Shown: in pieces, positions 61,001-64,000 of the stretch
Layout of the letters: every line of letters starts with the position of its first letter
Numbering within the stretch: position 1 is the first letter of the stretch
NCBI GenBank assembly: GCA_029962745.1
Contig: CM057151.1
Coordinates: 39,097,136-39,161,135 of the forward strand
DNA length: 64,000 bases
Direction of reading: 5' to 3'
Origin: Echinometra lucunter
Lineage: Eukaryota > Echinodermata > Echinoidea > Camarodonta > Echinometridae
Made by a program: the position numbers and the translations under genes
The notes under the pieces: model-generated
What the model was told of the DNA's origin: nothing
Database searches by the model: none
What the model saw: only the letters and a program-made list of their open reading frames with translations

Positions 61001-63894
61001 CTTTCTCCATATTTTCCACTCTATATCCAGGAGATGGATGGTAAGTAGATCATGAAAGCCTTTGTGACAGGAATATATGCCTTAAGGTAAGTGTGGACAT
61101 GTAGTCCAAACTGAGCAGAATATTGTCTTATGGTAAATCCCAGAACAATATTGGAGGTTATGACATGACAATGGTTACCAGTAAGTATTTTGCCTCAAAG
61201 TCGGCTTGATAAAGTGAAATACTTAGAAGTGATCAGAATACAAGTTAAGGCATTTAAATTAGCCAAGTTAGTACTAAGTAATTTACTTAATCAATCTGTG
61301 TATCAAATTGAATACCAGCCCTACTTCTTTATTTATATTTAATATGATTTATTACTTCATTATTTGATTTATGATCAAGGATAATTTGAATTTTGAAAAT
61401 GCTTGCTACTTTCTCAGCTACATGCCTTGTGCTCTGGGCTGAAGGCGCTCACCACAAGAGAGGCTACCCTTCATATTGAGACTTGCCGTTTTGCCTGTGG
61501 CGGTCACGGTGTGATGTTGCAGAGTGGGCTCCCCGATGTGTACAACAAATTCCATGCTTCTTGTATCTATGAAGGCGAAAACACTGTTCTACTCTTGCAG
61601 GTTGCCGGGTAAGATTATGCTGTATTCCCGCTTTCATCAGCCGCGGACCCAGGATTTGGAAATACAGGGGGCGCAAACGGCAAATTTAAAAATAGAGGGG
61701 GCGCAGAAGACCATTTTCTAAGACATAGCTACATTAACGTGTATGTTCATTGTGTGATTCTAAAAAAATAGAGGGGGCGCGTGCTTCTTGTGCCCCCGCC
61801 TGGATCCGCCACTGTTCATGGGCTTCTGTTCTGCATGATTGTTTCATTCTATTAATGTTTTTTTTGTCCTTTCAATATACAAATATTTGGAAAGAAACTG
61901 AGAAGAAAACTGAAAACTAGAAAAATTATCAAAATATTTTTGCATTAAATGCATTGAGAATGTAAACAAATATGAGTGTCACTTTATTCATCATACTTGC
62001 ACAATGGTGGAGACATACGGAGCCCAGTACAAAACCAAATTGCATCTAAATGCAGGGCAAAAAAGGGAACATGTTGAATTTGATGAAACTAACATGTGTC
62101 TTTCTCAGTATATCAAATGCATGTATCATATTTTTTGCCCAATTAGATTTCATAGATGAAAAATGTCAGCAATTTATTTTCATCAAGGAACTAGTAGGAT
62201 ATTGTTTGCTAATGTTTTGTTCAGGTACCTGATGAAGACACTTCGTAAGGCGCAGGCAGGAGAAACCGTCCAGGGCCTTGGTACATACCTCACTGAGGAT
62301 CCAGAGACAAGCTGGTCATGTGACCAGGCGGATCAGTCACTGAATGCCGAGCTTATTGTTGATGCTTACAAGCATAGAGCACAGTGGTAAGTAAGTACAA
62401 GTATGTTGAGATGGGTAGCAAATAGAATTTACTTCATAAAGCTAGGAGTTATTTAAAAAAAAATCCTTTTGCTAGGTTTTTGCTATTTTAAAAAATGGTA
62501 TTGATCCTACATTGAGGGGAGGGGTGGGGAGGGGAAGTGAAAACAAAATTTCTGTGAATAAATTTCTTTGATAAAGAATACTTTCCTACAAACAATTTTA
62601 TACAATGCTTTCATTCATGTGTATTTTGATAAATTTTTCAGTTGTACAAATTACTATCCTCTTGGGCCCTTCTTTATGTTTTCTTCTAATGTTCATACAA
62701 TGTAATAAAGAGTTGATAGTTAGAATATTGGAAAGTTGTCATAAAAATGTATTATTGCAACAATCTTTGCAGGTTAACCCGAAAAGCTGGAGAGCAGTTG
62801 GCTCTGAAGTTGGGTCAAGGATTATCACAAGGACAAGCCTGGAACAAGTCTGGTATTGATCTAGTCAGGGCATCCCATGTAAGTATGCTTTCATGGGGGT
62901 GGGCGAGGGTGTGGGGGGGGGGGGGGAGGACTCTGGGCATTGTGTACGGATTAATTTGCAGATTTAGAGAGCAGCTTACTCTGAAGATGGGTCATGGATT
63001 TGCGTGGAGCAAATCTGGTATTGATTTTGTCAAGGCTTCTCAAGTAAATACTGCACTGGTACCAGACTTAAAGTCTGATCAGGGCCCCGTAACACAAAGC
63101 TTAGCAATTGATCGTACTATTGATCTTTGCGATTGATTGCATTGACCACTATCAGTCGCAAAAATTAATTGTACGATCAATCGCTAAGCTTTGTGTTACG
63201 GGGCCCTGGTGTAAAAAATTTCCCATGTTGAAGAGAACACCCAAAATTACTGTAAGCCAGTCAGTTCTATATCATTATTCTGATAGGAACATCAAATTCC
63301 CTGCTTGCTGCCTATGTCTTCTGCAAGAAACATTTTGGTTGTGCAGTTTGATAATATGTTTTTAATTTTAATCACAAGTTTATCACATTTTATCACTGGT
63401 TCGATAAGAAGAATGTTTCTTTTTGTGAACAAGAATTTTATGTATTGGTACTCTATGTGTATTTGTTATTATTACATACTTGTTCTTTAGATGTTGTATA
63501 TATAAAATAATTTCTTGTCAGACTCCTCTCATCCTCATCACCGGCAGGGGTATTGGGGGGGGGGGGGAATCAGCCGCGGCCCCCCATTTTAAAGCAAAAT
63601 TTTAGGGTAAAATACATGTGAAAATGCAGAGGACCCCCTTTTTTTTTTGGTAAAACAGACACCTGAAAAAGCAGACTGCCCCCCCCCCTCCTTTTGAAAA
63701 ATTCTGGATCCGACCCTGACTGGACACCTTTCTTTCTCGCTTCTCAGGCTCATACTCAGTATTTCATTGTGAAGTCCTTCTTTGATGGTGTTCAACATGC
63801 TGAGGTATCACAGGACACAGCATCAGTACTGAATACTCTGAGCTTCCTCTATGCCATCTATCATATGGACCAAAACTCTGGAGAATTTATTGCA
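45946..63894 (+). CDS. ACOX1: Peroxisomal acyl-CoA oxidase, ACOX1-like, 5' part (12 exons)
   Basis: Flavoenzyme of the acyl-CoA dehydrogenase superfamily. The family catalyses the first step of peroxisomal beta-oxidation, acyl-CoA to trans-2-enoyl-CoA with transfer of electrons to O2 to give H2O2. Twelve exons join in one frame to give 581 residues: 45946-46090, 50542-50701, 50933-51087, 53431-53538, 55133-55252, 57003-57118, 57889-58058, 60485-60647, 61418-61608, 62225-62386, 62773-62878 and 63748-63894. Features in order: N-terminal helical domain with KERDSASF (about 19-26); [10 protein letters not shown] (145-154), where T149 matches the FAD-contacting Thr of rat ACOX1; KWWPGG (184-189); [11 protein letters not shown] around 330-342; CGGHG (406-410); and YEGENTV (430-436), with E431 matching the catalytic base (Glu421 in rat). 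Usual length is 660-700, so the C-terminal ~100 residues and any PTS1 lie outside. ACOX2 or another paralogue cannot be excluded. Confidence 0.95.
46138..47027. mobile_element. Foldback element, 890 bases, in ACOX intron 1
   Basis: Left CTAGACTGAAGTGTTCTG is mirrored by CAGAACACTTTGGTCTAG. The arms pair almost perfectly for about 380-400 bases, for example GGTCCTAACGTTAGGTCC against its inverse at 46730. A loop of roughly 100 bases lies near 46580. A copy with a truncated right arm follows at 47631. It begins 47 bases after the exon 1 donor. Confidence 0.92.
47072..47558. mobile_element. TTAA-flanked MITE, family B copy 2
   Basis: TTAA flanks AGACATTGGTTAAC and GTTAGCCAATGCCT. The body is the reverse complement of 40724-41211. 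Confidence 0.88.
47631..48170. mobile_element. Foldback element copy 2, right arm shortened
   Basis: Repeats the left arm of 46138-47027, from CTAGACCAAAGTGTTCTG through GGTCCTAACGTTAGGTCC. It then turns back only as far as TTCGCTGATCTCCCTGCG. Confidence 0.85.
48519..48656. repeat. Tandem duplication, about 62-75 base unit
   Basis: CCCTTGATAAAGACTTAAAG through GATGTTCATCTCTACA occurs twice. The second copy carries an extra inner repeat, CTTAAAGCTATG. Confidence 0.9.
49599..49745 (-). pseudogene. Tc1-like transposase C-terminal fragment (left arm)
   Basis: Mirror image of 49780-49927 on the minus strand, with the same RGGHTHY end and stop codon at 49599-49601. Confidence 0.88.
49780..49927 (+). 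pseudogene. Tc1-like transposase C-terminal fragment (right arm)
   Basis: The frame reads [14 protein letters not shown] ... [20 protein letters not shown] and ends at TGA 49925-49927. This matches the end of Tc1/mariner transposases (LIQALxEEW ... RGGHTxY). The catalytic DDE part is absent. Confidence 0.88.
50258..50385 (-). mobile_element. tRNA-derived SINE head, minus strand
   Basis: The minus strand reads GTTGTGGCCCAGTGGATAAG and then GGTTCGAATCC, the same tRNA-like head as at 29040. It continues through TTGCCAAAGGACATTAGTGC on the plus strand, and the tail is missing. Confidence 0.78.
50542..50701 (+). CDS. ACOX1: ACOX exon 2
   Basis: Follows GACTTTACAG after a 4.45-kb intron and ends CAAG|GTTTGA. 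The donor is weaker than its neighbours, but phase and homology fit. It encodes residues 49-102 of the N-terminal helical domain ([10 protein letters not shown] and following). Confidence 0.88.
50933..51087 (+). CDS. ACOX1: ACOX exon 3
   Basis: Follows CACATGTAG and ends ACATG|GTGAGC. It encodes residues 102-154, including [10 protein letters not shown] at the start of the FAD-binding beta domain. Confidence 0.93.
51121..51331. mobile_element. G-tract MITE, GGATCCAGG type
   Basis: AGTGGTGGATCCAGG on the left and CTTGGATCTGCCACT on the right are inverted. A GAGGGGGGGGG run lies near the left end. Confidence 0.65.
51347..51837. mobile_element. TTAA-type MITE, family C copy 2
   Basis: TTTAAAGTGATTACACAATG to CATTGGGTACCCCCTTTAAA, closely following 17814-18243 with an extra ~60 bases in the middle. 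Confidence 0.85.
52209..52347. mobile_element. Palindromic MITE, family E copy 2
   Basis: GGGGAGCGTTTCATGAAGTG and CACTTCATGAAATGCTCCCT inverted ends. About 90 percent similar to 9981-10118. Confidence 0.9.
52384..52980. repeat. Element with repeated TATTTTCGCG motifs
   Basis: TATTTTCGCG or TTTTCGCGA occurs at about 52380, 52394, 52422 and 52892 and in inverse (CGCGAAAATAAAA) near 52945. This suggests inverted ends of a roughly 600-base repeat. Confidence 0.5.
52987..53301. mobile_element. Diverged family A MITE
   Basis: CCATTCATGACAG and CTGTCATGAATG ends, with internal TTGGTGTTGCCAA and CCTTAAATTGGCAATG, match 59823-60231. The left TTAA has decayed; TTAA remains at 53302. Confidence 0.75.
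53431..53538 (+). CDS. ACOX1: ACOX exon 4
   Basis: Follows AATTTGCAG and ends GGAT|GTAAGT. It encodes residues 154-189, with LETTATYD and KWWPGG, both typical of acyl-CoA oxidases. Confidence 0.95.
53590..53790 (-). mobile_element. SINE/LINE tail fragment, minus strand
   Basis: TTACATTTATATAGCGCATT ... AAAACACTTTGCAG and a GTAGGATTAATGTCTTG end resemble the 3' body shared by SINEs and LINE tails in this window. No coding part. Confidence 0.45.
54474..54563 (-). mobile_element. SINE head fragment, minus strand
   Basis: The minus strand reads AGGTGTTGTGGTCTAGTGGA and then GTTATCGAGTCCTGCTGCGG, a degraded tRNA-like head of the same SINE family. Confidence 0.65.
55133..55252 (+). CDS. ACOX1: ACOX exon 5
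   Basis: Follows CTCATTGTAG and ends TCCAG|GTGAGA. It encodes residues 190-229, with [14 protein letters not shown] and HQPLPG in the beta domain. Confidence 0.95.
56152..56847. mobile_element. Tc1/mariner-type MITE, 696 bases, in ACOX intron 5
   Basis: Flanked by TA. CAGAGTGAGTCATAAAAAAA on the left pairs with the GACTCACTCTG end on the right. Further in, GGGACATT, CAACTTC and TTTCATGATATGTC pair across about 100 bases per arm. Internal (TG)n and a G run; no transposase. Confidence 0.82.
57003..57118 (+). CDS. ACOX1: ACOX exon 6
   Basis: Follows GGAAACAG and ends GAG|GTAAGT in phase 0. It encodes residues 230-268, with [15 protein letters not shown] and a segment matching IPRxNMLMKYA. Confidence 0.95.
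57235..57710 (+). mobile_element. LINE 3' stub (CR1/L2/Jockey-like), plus strand, in ACOX intron 6
   Basis: The frame reads [18 protein letters not shown], then [18 protein letters not shown] and [10 protein letters not shown] followed by a stop at 57530-57532, the canonical end of ORF2 in CR1/L2/Jockey-like elements. It ends GCGCGTTATAAATGTGCTC plus (TAT)n at 57688-57708. Heavily 5'-truncated. Confidence 0.85.
57889..58058 (+). CDS. ACOX1: ACOX exon 7
   Basis: Follows TCTTCTTGTAG and ends AAGAA|GTGGGT. It encodes residues 269-324, including [10 protein letters not shown] and [10 protein letters not shown], the start of the C-terminal helical region. Confidence 0.95.
58933..59675. mobile_element. 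743-base palindromic element in ACOX intron 7
   Basis: AGCTTAATGCTAGGTTTACA and TGTAAACCTAGCATAAGCT are the ends. Pairing continues through TTTGTAGTCTAGTTCT and its inverse, then in patches to the centre. It contains a short tandem repeat, GAGATGGACGTGACACAAC, twice. Confidence 0.8.
59725..60430 (+). pseudogene. Array of three partial ACOX exon-8 copies
   Basis: Copies of the first ~65 bases of exon 8 with its CCCAG acceptor lie at about 59725-59800, 60256-60330 and 60357-60430. The middle copy differs from the real exon at about one position over 70 bases, then runs into CCTCAGTAA, an in-frame TAA. The outer two share ACCCCCAAAACACAAG, which carries a one-base insertion and so a frameshift. 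The middle copy and the true exon are 219 bases apart, consistent with a 219-base tandem duplication of a two-part unit. A TTAA-flanked MITE (59823-60231) sits inside the first unit. Confidence 0.8.
59823..60231. mobile_element. TTAA-flanked MITE, family A (piggyBac-like ends)
   Basis: Perfect TTAA target duplication (59819-59822, 60232-60235) and perfect 14-base inverted ends CCCATTCGTGACAG / CTGTCACGAATGGG. The uninterrupted target is visible as CTCTTTTAATGTTTT in the neighbouring tandem copy near 60446. Confidence 0.92.
60485..60647 (+). CDS. ACOX1: ACOX exon 8
   Basis: Follows GCTCATTCCCAG and ends CAGAG|GTTAGT. It encodes residues 325-379 with [13 protein letters not shown]. Extra partial copies of its first ~65 bases and its acceptor lie upstream in intron 7, at 59725, 60256 and 60357. 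Confidence 0.95.
60701..60982. mobile_element. Palindromic MITE in ACOX intron 8
   Basis: TGTACTAAGTTAAACCATGG and CCATGGTTTTACTTAGTACA are inverted, and inner TTTAAATC pairs with GATTTGAA. Confidence 0.8.
61418..61608 (+). CDS. ACOX1: ACOX exon 9 (catalytic residue)
   Basis: Follows ACTTTCTCAG and ends GCCGG|GTAAGA. It encodes residues 380-442, with CGGHG and YEGENTV. The first Glu of that motif is E431, matching the proton-abstracting Glu421 of rat ACOX1. Confidence 0.96.
61638..61814. mobile_element. G-tract MITE, family K copy 2, in ACOX intron 9
   Basis: CAGCCGCGGACCCAGG and CCTGGATCCGCCACTG ends, with internal AATAGAGGGGGCGC motifs shared with 1846-2038. Confidence 0.85.
62225..62386 (+). 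CDS. ACOX1: ACOX exon 10
   Basis: Follows TTTTGTTCAG and ends CAGTG|GTAAGT. It encodes residues 443-496 ([11 protein letters not shown] and following). It leaves TG as the first two bases of a codon that exon 11 completes as TGG. Confidence 0.93.
62773..62878 (+). CDS. ACOX1: ACOX exon 11
   Basis: Follows ATCTTTGCAG and ends CCCAT|GTAAGT in phase 0. It encodes residues 497-532, a helix with [11 protein letters not shown] and [11 protein letters not shown] shorter related exon lies 83 bases downstream (62962-63043). Confidence 0.93.
62962..63043 (+). pseudogene. Duplicate of ACOX exon 11 with a stop-generating junction
   Basis: An 82-base segment with a canonical-looking acceptor (TAATTTGCAG) and donor (CAA|GTAAAT). 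In frame it encodes [11 protein letters not shown] and [10 protein letters not shown], clearly homologous to exon 11. It is 24 bases (8 codons) shorter, so the phase is unchanged. Its first base is A where exon 11 has G. Splicing from exon 10 would therefore turn the TGG codon into TGA, and joining it after exon 11 gives ATT TAG. It may be a decayed duplicate or a nonsense-mediated-decay switch; the sequence alone does not decide. Confidence 0.75.
63080..63208. mobile_element. Palindromic MITE, 129 bases, in ACOX intron 11
   Basis: CAGGGCCCCGTAACACAAAG and CTTTGTGTTACGGGGCCCTG are perfectly inverted, with further pairing of CTTAGC.ATTGATCGTAC. Arms are about 38 bases. Confidence 0.92.
63748..63894 (+). 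CDS. ACOX1: ACOX exon 12 (last exon in window)
   Basis: Follows TCGCTTCTCAG and ends TTGCA|GTAGGT in phase 0. It encodes residues 533-581, starting [12 protein letters not shown], like the AHCHYVVVKLF region of vertebrate ACOX1. The gene continues beyond the window. Confidence 0.92.
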
Positions 63895-64000
63895 GTAGGT
63901 CACAGTTGATTATACAGTATTTCATTATCTTTAAGACTCCGGTGAATTCCTGTAAATCTGCCTAATCTTTATGTAGTCATTTTACAGAAATTTATCTTTT

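Overview
This is a metazoan genomic window carrying spliced protein-coding exons in long, AT-rich introns that are crowded with non-autonomous DNA transposons. No bacterial operons, rRNA or CRISPR are visible. The repeat style suggests a marine deuterostome invertebrate, most likely an echinoderm such as a sea urchin. That style comprises tRNA-derived SINEs ending in (ATT)n, CR1/L2-like LINE 3' stubs, many palindromic MITEs, and poly-C/poly-G runs inside repeats. The organism is an inference; nothing here identifies a species.

Two genes can be supported, both on the + strand. (1) Exons at 11551-11698, 13186-13256, 16151-16265 and 22470-22702 encode the last 188 residues of a major-facilitator-superfamily transporter resembling the MFSD4 / sodium-dependent glucose transporter 1 family. 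Its earlier exons were not found and probably lie upstream of the window. (2) Twelve exons from 45946 to 63894 encode the first 581 residues of a peroxisomal acyl-CoA oxidase (ACOX1-like). All splice phases match and the expected FAD-contacting and catalytic residues are present. The last ~100 residues, including any peroxisome-targeting tail, lie beyond the window. The two genes belong to unrelated processes and I see no evidence of functional linkage.

Layout: 1-11.5 kb holds a pair of related minus-strand ORF relics, a G-tract MITE, microsatellites and a TTAA-flanked MITE. 11.5-22.7 kb is the transporter 3' end, with decayed tandem copies of its third exon in intron 3. 22.7-25.8 kb holds two minus-strand LINE stubs and two TTAA-flanked MITEs. 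25.8-45.9 kb is intergenic: SINEs, MITEs, a 170-bp tandem repeat, a degenerate minisatellite, foldback elements and polypyrimidine tracts. 45.9-64 kb is the acyl-CoA oxidase gene. Its introns contain an 890-bp foldback element beside exon 1, a hairpin made of two inverted Tc1 transposase tails, many MITEs, a tandem array of partial exon-8 copies, and a duplicated exon 11 whose use would create a TGA at the splice junction.

No clear new system of cooperating genes is visible. The most interesting signals are the exon-copy arrays in both genes, the exon-11 duplicate, and the collection of TTAA-flanked palindromic elements and large hairpins.
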